64,000 nt of DNA from positions 248,001-312,000 of the forward strand of contig JAPQWV010000409.1 of assembly GCA_027422505.1 (NCBI GenBank), in the 5' to 3' direction. Made by a program: the position numbers and the translations under genes. Source of the stretch: Craterostigma plantagineum. Taxonomy: Eukaryota; Streptophyta; Magnoliopsida; Lamiales; Linderniaceae. How positions within the stretch are numbered: the first letter of the stretch is position 1; each line of letters begins with the position of its first letter. The notes under the pieces were generated by a model, which saw nothing but the letters and a program-made list of their open reading frames with translations, searched no databases and was not told the DNA's origin. Shown in pieces: positions 23,584 through 33,499 of the stretch.

Positions 23584-23815
23584 ATGGCTTCGTTAAGCTC
23601 ATAATCGGAGTCAAAATCGGATGGGGTTAGGGTTACGTCAACTGAAAGCTCAGAATCACAGCAAATGGCTTCGTTAAGCTCAGAACCGGATGGGGTTAGG
23701 GTTACGTCAACTGAAAGCTCCGAATCACAGCAAATGGCTTCGTTAAGCTCAGAATCGGATGGGTGGTTACAACTATCGTTAACACTAAGCTCCGAATATC
23801 AGCCAACAGAAGAAG
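23584..23815 (+). repeat. Tandem repeats in the 5' coding end of the left-arm gene
   Basis: Three units begin ATGGCTTCGTTAAGCTCA at 23584, 23665 and 23734, and most contain GGGGTTAGGGTTACGTCAAC. The first unit carries TAA (AGCTCATAATCGG), so the usable start is the ATG at 23665. The right arm keeps the same array in mirror image (25403-25555). Unit count or order may vary between alleles. Confidence 0.7.
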
Positions 23816-24588
23816 TTAGGGTTACAAAAATGCAGAGGCTATTGGCGGAACTAAACGAGCACCTCAATGAACAAGAGCTTCTTGATCTGAAGATACTAAT
23901 CGTCAACAGGTAATTTACAAATTTGATGAATAGTATAGATGAAGTTTAGGAATTTCATTTCTCTCTCATTGATGTTATTTCGTTTTTAGTGCTGCTATTA
24001 TTGAGGCATTTCGGGCTGCTAATGGTCTCGAGACCCTGCTTACTATTCTGAACAATGGAGAAGAAGTATATCATTTACAAGTGATATGTGAGGTTCTCCA
24101 CCGATGCTTTGTAGCACACGTGCTCTTTCACGTGTCCACTTTGTGCCCATCGGTTCTTGGTCTTAGTGGTCAAGGTCTTAATGCTGATGCAATAGCAGAT
24201 TTTGTTCTTAGAAATTGAGAGTAATGAGGAACTTTCTTCTAGATTTGCAAGTAGTCCATGGCCATTCCTAGACAGATTCGTAGCTTTAAATGGACTTGTA
24301 ACTGTGTCGAACGCATTTGTTAGAGGTGATCGGTATGTCCCGAGCTTTGTACTTGAAATTCTACGCATAGTTGTAACACTGCCGCGCACAATCCCTCTCC
24401 TCATTAGCTTAGAGTTGTCGGAGGATGGTGGGAGTTTCATATGTCTAATATGGTATGAGGTGTCTGAAAGTGAATACTATAAGGTAGTCTCTATTTTTAA
24501 TCTTCTAATTCGGCCAATGAAGTGGCCAATGAGCTTTTTACCCCAGGCAAAGCTGCAAATTCGAATTTGCACTATCCTTACTATGTAG
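23665..24588 (+). pseudogene. Left-arm copy of the palindrome gene (frameshifted)
   Basis: Exon 1 is 23665-23909 and exon 2 starts at 23990; phase is kept across the intron. The product starts MASLSSEPDGVRVTSTESSE, continues MQRLLAELNEHLNEQELLDL and then a helical, armadillo-like region (AAIIEAFRAANGLETLLTIL). At about 24200 the run GATTTTGTTC has one T more than the right-arm copy. The frame then reads AGA AAT TGA and stops; the original frame continues downstream as FLEIESNEELSSRFASSPW. It is a broken duplicate of the right-arm gene, converging with it. Confidence 0.7.
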
Positions 24589-24636
24589 CCCTCTCTTTAT
24601 TAGCACTAGCTATTTACCCCAGGTTGTAGCATTTTT

Positions 24637-25403
24637 TTATTCCAAAAAAAATATATGGTGGGACTTAATTCGAATTAGACGATTAAAAATAGAGACTACC
24701 TTATAGTATTCACTTTCAGACACCTCATACCATATTAGACCTAGGAAACTCCCACCATCCTCCGACAACTCCAAGTTAATGAGGAGAGGGATTGTGCGCG
24801 GCACTGTTACAACTATGCGTAGAATTTCAAGTACAAAGCTCGGGACATACCGATCACCTTTAACAAATGCGTTCGACACAGTTACAAGACCATTTAAAGC
24901 TATGAATCTGTCTAGGAATGGCCATAGACTACTTGCAAGTCTAGAAGAAAGTTCCTTACTACTCTCAATTTCTAAGAACAAATCTGCTATTGCATCAGCA
25001 TTAGGACCTTGACCACTAAGACCAAGAACCGATTGGCACAAAGTGGACACGTGAAAGAGCACGTGTGCTACAAAGCATCGGTGGAGAACCTCACATATCA
25101 CTTGTAAATGATATACTTCTTCTCCATTGTTCAGAATAGTAAGCAGGGTCTCGAGACCATTAGCAGCCCGAAATGCCTCAATAATAGCAGCACTAAAAAC
25201 GAAATAACATCAATGAGAGAGAAATGAAATTACTAAACTTCATTTGTACTATTCATCAAATTTGTAAATTACCTGTTGACAATTAGTATCTTCAGATCAA
25301 GAAGCTCTTGTTCATTGTGGTGCTCGTTTAGTTCCGCCAATAGCCTCTGCATTTTTGTAACCCTAACCCTACCCCCATCCGATTCTGAGCTTAACGAAGC
25401 CAT
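24637..25403 (-). CDS. Right-arm palindrome gene: armadillo-like protein of uncertain family (DCAF1-like?)
   Basis: Two exons, 25403-25273 and 25192-24637, give 228 residues in an open frame. The N-terminus is MASLSSESDGGRVRVTKMQR followed by a short amphipathic segment (LLAELNEHHNEQELLDLKI). The rest is predicted helical: AFRAANGLETLLTILNNGEE, VICEVLHRCFVAHVLFHVST, then WPFLDRFIALNGLVTVSNAF. This resembles armadillo-type repeats. Related pieces elsewhere in the window join similar N-termini to a LisH motif like that of DCAF1, so I infer a DCAF1-derived fragment; that is weak. Two upstream ATGs in the tandem repeats lie in interrupted frames. The last 12 residues come from the palindrome spacer and are probably not original. 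Confidence 0.5.
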
Positions 25404-25835
25404 TTGCTGTGATTCGGAGCTTTCAGTTGACGTAACCCTAACCCCATCCGATTATGAGCTTAACGAAGCCATTTGTTGTGATTCTGAGCTTTCAGTTGAC
25501 GTAACCCTAACCCCATCCGATTCTGACTCCGATTCTGAGCTTAACGAAGCCATTTGGTGTTTTCGAACGACACAGAAAGGACGCGAGCGCTAAATCTTAT
25601 ATAACTAAGGAACCGAAATGCCTTTTTTCTGTAGTTGCGCCACAGTGTCCTATATTGTAACAGACCTTTGTGACCCTTGAAAGACCTGAGCGGGCATGAC
25701 CGCGCGGGCCGTGGGATTTGGGTTTTTTTTTTTTGCAAGAGATGATCCTTCCACAGAAAGATTACCAATTTGATCCTGGCTTCGAATTTTGTAACACGAT
25801 AGCCTTCCAAACAAACGAAAACGCAAGACATTCAC

Positions 25836-26797
25836 CATAGCTGGAATACGGCTAGTCTCACTGTAGTCTTCAGACCTTAGGTTGACGAAATCAATCCACT
25901 CATCAAAAAGGCGCATCGTCGCTGTTTCTAAATGTTTTGACTGGTCGGGATTGCTGTGAGTTAACCAGAAGCAAACAACATTAAGCAAATATATTTGCTC
26001 CAAAACAGTCACAATGGATGGTCTTAAGTTGATCAATACTAAAAATTTTCATATGATGAAGCAAAATACAAAACAAAGAGGCAGAACGAATGCAAAAATC
26101 AGCAAAATAAAGGCAATGCATACCTCTGTATCACGCCAACTCCCCGTACTTCTCCTCCTGTCGAGGACACATACTCATTCACCTTTTCACAAAATTCCCT
26201 TCCCAGCATGTCATCAAGGGCTATGTCTATATCATAACACTCCTTTCCCAAGAGCTGCCCCAACAAAACAAAAATACTAGCAATTTGAATTGGATAAAAG
26301 GAAAGTAAACAGAAAAAAAAAAAACACCAGCAAATGCAGAAACAATCTCCCATTTTCATCAAATACTTCGCCAACCCATATAAAGATTGGATTTTTTTCC
26401 CGATAATGTTCCGATTTTTTTATCCTACTAAATTGACTGATACGAAAGGTATCATCAAGAAACAAATAAAGGGAGAGAAAAAAAAGAAAACCTTATCACG
26501 AACCCAGCCACCAGCTACACCAAGCTGCGTCTGAAGGTTAAACTGCTGTAGAACTTTGAGAAGACAGTCGAATATCTGCTTCTCCTTAGCCGTCAGATCA
26601 ATCTGCTCTTTGACGTGTACGTTCCTCTGTGGTGTGGCCATCGTCATCGTTTCTCTGAGACGGCAACTGCTATGATTGAAACGAAGATGGACGAAAGGGT
26701 TTATGAGTGGCGTTTGGAATCGGAAAAGGCCCGAGAGAGAGTGATACGAAGTTTTGGCGGCAGGGTTTGCTAAAAGACGTGGATTCAGTAGTTTCAT
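25836..26797 (-). pseudogene. CCA-adding enzyme, truncated copy 2 (exons 1-3 only)
   Basis: Exons 26797-26492, 26254-26124 and 25953-25836 match exons 1-3 of the full gene. Exon 1 (306 nt) is in frame and keeps the base missing from copy 1 (NLQTQLGVAGGWVRDK). Exons 2 and 3 have the same lengths as copy 1 (131 and 118 nt). About 36 bp into intron 3, homology stops where the palindrome begins, so exons 4-15 are absent here. It cannot make the RNA-binding half of the enzyme. The exon 1 presequence still looks functional. It remains head-to-head with the intact XRCC2. Confidence 0.88.
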
Positions 26798-26961
26798 GAG
26801 ATATTAAAGTACTGTGCCTTTCGAAAATATGTTACGCGTTTAAAGTGTTCGTTGATTTGACTCTTTGACTGGCAATATCAATAATTTATCCAATTAGGCA
26901 TGAAACGCCTAATCGATCAACATCTTCCCGCCAAACACAGCACTGCGAAACGGAACAAGGA
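26798..26961. promoter_or_regulatory. Bidirectional promoter CCA / XRCC2, copy 2, with E2F-type site
   Basis: 164 bp between start codons. TTCCCGCCAA at 26925-26934 is identical to the site in copy 1 while surrounding bases have diverged by substitutions and indels. This is the promoter that serves the intact XRCC2. Confidence 0.65.
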
Positions 26962-29009
26962 ATGGCCTCAGCATTTTCGTGGATCAAAACCGACGAAACG
27001 GCCAAAGATGCCCTGCAAAGGATCCTCACAGATCGTCCACTCGCCGTACTTCCGCCGCCCCTCCACCGTTTACCCTTCCGTGCTGGCAATGTCGTTGAGA
27101 TTGTGGGTCCCAGTCCATCCGCCAAAACCCTAACCCTCATCCAGGTCAACACTGAAAGCTGAATAGATAAAAACCCTTTGTCGTAATTAATAGTCGTGTT
27201 GATCCGATCTAAGGCTTTTTTTGTTTGATTTTATTATTAGCTGAGCTTGGAAAGGCGTGTATGAAATTTATTGATCATCAAGTTTTTTTTCTTTCCGAAG
27301 AGATTTTACAGTAATTTTCCTGTTCGTTTGATGTTTCTCTTACAGGCTGCTATATCTTGTATTTTGCCTAAAGAGTGGGAAGGAGTGGAATACAGAGGGC
27401 TTGAGCGAAGCGTGCTTTATATTGATTTGGAGTGTCGTTTTGATGTTTTGAGTTTTTCACGAGCATTGCTTAAACGAATCGAAGGGCGTAATGGTATGAT
27501 TATGGCTTTTGCTAAAGTTCAATCATTGGACGGTGATATAAAATGATAGGTTTTTTCACTTTTCGAATTTGTGATTATTAGGAGTGAGATTCAGCAGCAC
27601 AAAGGGGAACAAGGAGTATCATAAAGAGCTGTTTGAGGCGTGTATGCGCCGGTTCTTTTACATAAGATGCTACAACAGTAATGAGTTTCTCGCTACACTT
27701 AAGGTGGGATTCACATCACCCCTAATTTTTCTTTATCTTGACATCCAGTTGGTATTGGCTTAGCAAATAGTGATGCAGTTGCAGAGAACCATTCTAATTC
27801 TGGGATTCTTACGAGGATCTGCAGTGTTCTACCTTTTCTCCTCCTCTTAGCAGTTACTCACTGTTGCAGATGCTAAATAATCGGATTCAGAAGATGAAGG
27901 AAAAGGATGGTAGTGCTGTTTATATGCTTTTGATCGACAGGTTCGTGTAATAATACCTAGCAGCACACAGTAGTCTCTGCGCCTCATCCTAGGTTACAAA
28001 TACCATGTCACGCTCAGTTACTTCATTCATTGGCAAGATGCTGTTTTAGAACACGTCTCATGTCTATTGGCCCCTCACTAACAATGTTGCAATGGCAGCA
28101 TAGGAGCTTATTACTGGATGGACCGAGCTCTGCTGCCCTGGTCTGGAAGCAGCAGCAGGTGCTATCTTATGAATGCCTTTCTGTTTGCTGTCATTTAGTT
28201 CCCAAACTTTCAGTGTATAGATAGTCCTTTCTTACCTTAATGATGAGAGAATAATCCTTCGTATTTTACCATTCTCCCACGTAGGAAGAGCTTTTCTCTT
28301 CAGACAGTAACAGAAACTGTAGTTCAAGAGATTCGCACGCTTGTTCGGGTGCATCCAATGCTTGTTTTAACTACCAAATCTGCTATTTTTGGCGATGCCC
28401 AATCATCAGCTGCAATGTCTAGGTTGGTTTCTGCATATACCAAGATGAAATTATCATGGGTTTTGAAGTTTTCATCTTTTGTCGTCGTTTATTCTGAAAT
28501 CTGAGGTCCCACCGCAGAAATTCAGATGGTCCTCCTTCGAACCCTTCATACCGTGATTTCATGCCGCATGTGTGGCAAGTAAATGACAGTCTTACTCGGC
28601 TCTTAATAAATGCATATGCCTGCAACTACTTTTTTCTCATCTTCTCATTACGTATCTATCAACATGAGATTGATTTGTATATGTTGCTGCAGCTCTTTGT
28701 TACACACAGAATACTTCTGCGCCATTCAGGTTGGCATCAACGAACTCAGCATATTTATACTCCTCGAAAAATCATGACAAGAAAATGATCTGGTCTGTAT
28801 AAACACAAACAGGTGATACTAAAATCAAGGGTCAGCCTCGTCCCACCTTCTCTACCCACTGGTTATTGCCACAACTGAAATTCTTGGACAGTTCCTACAT
28901 CGACGATGTAAGTTTTGTGACCATACATACAAATACAAGGGATTTGGTAATAATGCATGGGATTTAAGATGATCTTCGTTCGCAGGATGGCATGTCAATC
29001 GTCTTATGA
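26962..29009 (+). CDS. XRCC2: XRCC2 RAD51-paralog recombination protein, intact copy
   Basis: Ten exons: 26962-27144, 27346-27493, 27582-27703, 27870-27940, 28099-28158, 28285-28422, 28518-28578, 28693-28729, 28813-28907 and 28986-29009. They sum to 939 nt (312 residues), with all phases kept. The N-terminal part has the XRCC2 Walker A (VEIVGPSPSAKT), followed by ILPKEWEGVEYRGLERSVLY and IDLECRFDVLSFSRALLKRI. The Walker B-like strand is AVYMLLIDSIGAYYWMDRAL. XRCC2 works with RAD51 paralogs in homologous recombination, mainly in meiosis and somatic repair in plants. It is a nuclear protein. A broken duplicate lies 7 kb upstream. Confidence 0.92.
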
Positions 29010-29352
29010 CGCAGTCAGCAAAGCTTCTGTTAGTTTCACTTTCGATGATTATTGGATATCAATGTATCTTTTCGCTAGTTTTAACTGTGCATTATTATAT
29101 ATCCGTTTCCGTTTCTTTTTCTACTCTTTATGATGATTTAGAAGTAAAATTTTAGTTGGTGTCTCTTGTTGGAAGCTGTTGTACGGACTACACTGCTACG
29201 CCATCCATATTTTAACTAGTAAATGCGCTTTTAGGCTTCATAGAGAAAGAAGAGGAACAACGCGATTGTTCTTTGATCAGCCAAACGCGGCCTTAGGCGC
29301 CATTCTTATATAAAATAAGGAGCTAATCCAATTTGAGTGCAGCGCAATACAG
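29010..29352. other. Tandem intergenic region XRCC2 to PDI-like
   Basis: 343 bp holding the XRCC2 3' UTR and the PDI promoter. TATATAAAATAAGG at 29308-29321 is a plausible TATA region about 35 bp before the PDI ATG at 29353. GATCAGCCAAACGCGGCC near 29275 is GC-rich. No gene. Confidence 0.4.
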
Positions 29353-31089
29353 ATGTCTTCTCCGTTTTCGAATAAACATTTACTTCTTGTTCTGTCTCTA
29401 TTTCTGATCGTGTCTCCGACCCTCTCATCGGAAGATCAGTTCAAATTGGATGGGAGGGTATTGGAGCTCGACGATTCCAACTTCGATGCCGCGATTTCCA
29501 GATTTGATTATATTCTCGTCGAATTCTACGCGCCGTGGTGTGGTCACTGCAAGCGTCTAGCTCCCGAGGTTTCGTATTGGTTTTTTTCGTTTAGGTTTAA
29601 TTTTGCACCTTAATTTTGCATCTGTTAGGGGCAGTGTCTTGCCTAAAAATCAAAAGCATGTCGTCAAACCGAGTTAGTCCCTCTGCTTTTAGGTGGGATC
29701 GTTATTCCTCATTTGCAATTAGGAATGGCAAATATGACTTGTTTCCTTTGCAGCTGGATAAAGCAGCTCCTACTCTAGCACGCCTGGAGCAGCCCATAGT
29801 TGTAGCAAAAGTTGATGCGGACAAGTACAAAAAGCTTGCTTCAAAGCATGATATCGAGTATGTTCGTATGTAGCGAGTATGTTTGGTCCCCAAAACCGAA
29901 CTTGTTCTTATTTTTGTTTTGAATGCAGTGGATACCCGACTCTGAAGATTTTTACTCATGGAGTTTCCACAGAATATTATGGACCGAGAAAAGCGGAACT
30001 ACTTGTCCAGTACTTAACCAAATTTGTAGCCCCTGATGTTGCTATTCTGAATTCTGATTCTGCTGTCAAAGAATACATAGAAACAGCTGGTCGAAATTTT
30101 CCCATATTTATTGGCTTTGGATTGGATGAGTCCAAGATATTTAACCTTGCTGTCAAGTACAAGAAGAAAGCATGGTTTTCCATCGCAAAGGATTTCTCCA
30201 AGGATATCATGGCCTTGTATGATTTCGACAAGACGCCTGCTTTGGTTGCATTTCATCCTGTATACAACGAACAGAGCATTTTTTATGGGCCATTCGAAGG
30301 TTAGCTTCTCGAGGATTATCATATTGCCTTGATAACATGAGAAATTTTCTGTGAACTATATCGTCTCTATGTTTCTTTAAACTGCAGAAAAATTCATCGA
30401 AGATTACATAACACAGAGTTTGCTCCCGCTAGTGTTGCCCATCAATCAAGATTCGCTCAAGTCACTGAAGGATGAGAAACGTAAGGTTGTGTTAACAATC
30501 GTGGAGGACGAAGCTGATGAAGAATCCAAAGGAATGATAAAGGTTCTAAAATCTGCTGCATCTGCAAATCGTGACCTAATATTTGGTTACGTTGGGGTCA
30601 AGCAGTTCGAAGAATTTACTGAATCATTTGAAGCCCATAAGAAAACTCACCTCCCAAAGATGGTTGTATGGGATGGCGATGAAGAATATCACGCCGTAAG
30701 TGATGACTTATTTCCTGCAGTAAACCTACATTATATGCGTTATACTCTGCATACCAATGTACTTCTGTCCTAATTCGATCGAATAGGTTAATGGCTTGGA
30801 AAGAATTGACGAAACTGACATCGCCTCCCAAGTTTCGAGATTCCTTGAAGGTTATAGAGAAGGAAGCGTCACGCAAAAACGCATCTCGGGTCCAACTTTA
30901 ATGGGCTTTATAAAATCGAATCCTGGAGCAAAATATTCTCTCGTTTTTATCCTCGTGGCAATTGTGATGGTAGTATTTCTCTTAGCGTCGAGCCAAGAGG
31001 AACCTTTGAGAGTCGACAGACAACCTAACCAAGCTGAAGACAGAAGGAGCCCTACCCATCTTGATCACCCCACGGACAAGGAAGACTAG
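29353..31089 (+). CDS. PDIL5-2: Protein disulfide isomerase-like 5-2 (single-thioredoxin-domain, membrane-anchored)
   Basis: Five exons: 29353-29568, 29754-29857, 29929-30299, 30388-30695 and 30787-31089. They sum to 1,302 nt (433 residues). A signal peptide ([20 protein letters not shown]) is followed by one thioredoxin domain with active site [13 protein letters not shown]. Redox-inactive thioredoxin-fold segments follow (GYPTLKIF, then NFPIFIGFG and [12 protein letters not shown]). Near the C-terminus a transmembrane helix ([20 protein letters not shown]) precedes an acidic cytosolic tail ending DHPTDKED. Arabidopsis PDI8 (PDIL5-2) has the same type I design, so the catalytic domain should face the ER lumen. 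It does not end in KDEL. Confidence 0.93.
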
Positions 31090-31541
31090 AATCTTATGTT
31101 TTTGTTTGATTGATGTTTTCCTTTAATGTTGTTGGTATTGCCCAAAATATTAGAACGGTGGAAGTTCTATGTATTTTTGCATTCATTCGAGTTTCTGTGT
31201 ATTTGTACTTCTATAACCTAGCTAGTAAGGGCCGGGGCTTCACTGTTTCAGACATAATTTTTTCCTGCATATGTTAACACTGATTTTCCATTATTGATCT
31301 TCGACCAATGTGGTAATGAATTATGTTATAGGCATACATCCTCGACAGAAATCATTATATACAAAAAGACTTCCTCTTCCATATCAGTAACAATCCAAAC
31401 AACACAACAGAACAAACAGATTGGCAAGAAAAAGAAAAGAAGAAATCTACCCAACAAAAAGAAAGAACCTTTACCAAAAGAAAGATTGCCCAAGCCCGAT
31501 AAGTTTACACGGTAACAATGCTATGAACTCGATGTCTTCGC
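31090..31541. other. Convergent 3' region PDIL5-2 / RMR
   Basis: 452 bp of likely 3' UTRs. An A/G-rich stretch (31420-31460) would be pyrimidine-rich on the RMR strand. No gene seen. Confidence 0.35.
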
Positions 31542-33499
31542 CTAACAATCTGGGAGCGACTGGGCAGAAGCAAACGGCGAAAAGCTATTCGCAGACTCGC
31601 TGTAATGCAAAGGATTCGGATAACGGCTCGAAGATCCCACATAGCTCGTCGAGCCATTTCCCGGGCTGGGAATGTAAGGCGATAAGTACCGCGAATTGAG
31701 GGGAGACAGCGATGGATAGCCCAAAGAGTGAGGCGAAACCAAGTAAGAAGCATTATTATGAGATCTAACGGAAGAAGACATGTTCCTTAGGTCCACAGAG
31801 CTACGGCTCGAACCCATGCTGCGATGAAACTGATCGTAGGAGCGAATGGAGGAAGAACGATGTGTGTAAGGGGTGCTCGAGATTGATCGTGCGGGCGATT
31901 GCACCGAAGTGGGCCCTATCTGTATTGCTGACGTGGACGCAAACGAAGATCTCAGAGAAGACAGCGCTGAAGAAGAAGACACAGAAGCTGGCGTTGATGA
32001 CAGCAATGGCGTCGATTCTGACGCTGGTAATTCGCCGTTGCAAGTTCTTGCATCTCGCTTGCAGACGGGGCAGAATGTTCTCCATGTCGTTAGCCATTGA
32101 TCTACGCAGATTGCATGAAATTCTGCAGAAGAACACTCAACTAAAGCCATGTAATAAATAAAAAAAAATGGATGATTTTATGGCCTTACTGTGGCGACAG
32201 GGAAGAACCCTTAGTCTCTCGCCCATGGCATAGTCTTCGAGGCATATAGCGCACGTCGAAGAGGTACAGCTATCGTCGACGACTGCAGTGAAGATAAGGC
32301 TCGGCATGGCTTTCACCAATCGACTGCTCATACCGTGAAATTCTCTTACGTTCTGAGTTTGAGGACGGTCCCTTCTTATGCGGTGCCTTCTGACAAAGAA
32401 GCATGTGGCAAGAACGGCAGACATTGCTAGCAATGAAATAAAAGAGATCGCCAAAATTGACCACGCCGAGTTTTCGAAGGTGGGGATTATCCACAGCTCT
32501 GCGTCGGGCCCACCTGCGTACTTTGCTAGCGTTTCGCCCGATTTTTTCGTGACGAAAACTGCGTGGATCTTTATACCAGCGGAATTCCCAGCCACTGCAT
32601 TTTTCGAGCGTTGATTGTCAGTATCCTTTCAGAGATAAGCGCAGATTTGATCAGTTTGTCAACCCATACGAAAGAGGAAAAGAAGGGCATTACTTGCAAC
32701 TAATTCGCCATCCTCGTCGTCGTAAACGATGGCTGCTTTGAATCCTGCGATTTGTGCTCTTCTGACTTTGTCGTCGAAGCTGCATCCTCCTCTGATGATT
32801 AGCGCGAATGGGTACTTTCCATCGTCTGATTTTGGAGCTTTGTTAGAAAGTGGAGCGCAAGCGTCCAAAGGTTTTGCCACGTATAGAGTGCCGCAAATCC
32901 CAGAACCTTTCACTGGTGGAGCTGTAATTCTCAGGAAAATAAATATTCGTTACATCAGAAATCACATTGCAATCCATATAAGCCAGGCAATTGCAAGAAT
33001 CAAACGAAAAAGGCGTCTGATTTAGAATCATATTCCAAATACTACACGGACATTTCAGGCATTATCAAAATCCCACAATTCCCAGCTGAGTTAAGCATTT
33101 TAATGCACACAGATTATGATGGTACTTTTCCGCCACGAGTACTTCACATCTAAGAAAGCTTAAATCTTGAAAAGTTGATTTCGAGCTTAAAGACAGATAA
33201 AAGAAAAAAGCAGAAAGAAACAAAAAAGTACAAGCCTATCCATCCTCATACCAAAGAGGACAGAAAGAAAATACCCAGTTAATCGCTTGTAACAATACAG
33301 AAAAATTAAAAAATTGGAGCCATGTTATCAACAAAACAGTTTCATATCGAGTGGATTAACACCGTAGCTTACCGAAATTAGCTTCGATGTCTTGAAAGGA
33401 CATAGTGACGTTGCTGCCTATCATTACAACGTTGCCATAAGCTGTAAAAATACCCAGCAAACACAAAAGACAGCAAAAGAAAGCCTTGAAATTCGACAT
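31542..33499 (-). CDS. RMR: RMR vacuolar sorting receptor (PA domain, TM, RING-H2)
   Basis: Four exons, 33499-33373, 32921-32694, 32594-32190 and 32122-31542, sum to 1,341 nt (446 residues). It starts with a signal peptide ([20 protein letters not shown]), then a lumenal protease-associated (PA) domain ([20 protein letters not shown], then [15 protein letters not shown]). One transmembrane helix follows ([20 protein letters not shown]). The cytosolic RING-H2 is [32 protein letters not shown] and CPVCKRDA. A long Ser-rich tail closes the protein. RMR proteins sort storage proteins to the vacuole. The Met at 33499 was chosen because upstream in-frame codons lack an ATG. Introns are well formed, and the tail matches the family's usual length. 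Confidence 0.93.

Larger units (their letters stand above)
23338..25796. repeat. Large palindrome: two arms of about 1.15 kb around a spacer of about 155 bp
   Basis: The left arm is about 23338-24512 and the right arm about 24668-25796. The outer ends match as TGTTACAAAATTCGA (left) and its reverse complement (right). The arms share the GCCCGCGCGGTCATGCCCGC block, the TATATAAG promoter-like region, the tandem repeats starting ATGGCTTCGTTAAGC, an intron and a long exon. Differences are scattered single bases and small indels. The spacer carries unrelated left and right ends plus short pieces similar to 44.1-44.4 kb. The right arm abuts the truncated CCA copy within 2-3 bp, so its insertion or formation defines that breakpoint. 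Confidence 0.9.

Noticed and set aside
23620..25520. TTAGGGTTA words as interstitial telomere repeats
   Set aside because: They occur once per coding repeat (GGGGTTAGGGTTACG) and are part of the gene's tandem 5' units, not (TTTAGGG)n runs.
32270..33031. Alternative frames over the RMR gene
   Set aside because: The four-exon RMR model explains the region with signal peptide, PA domain, TM and RING-H2 in order.
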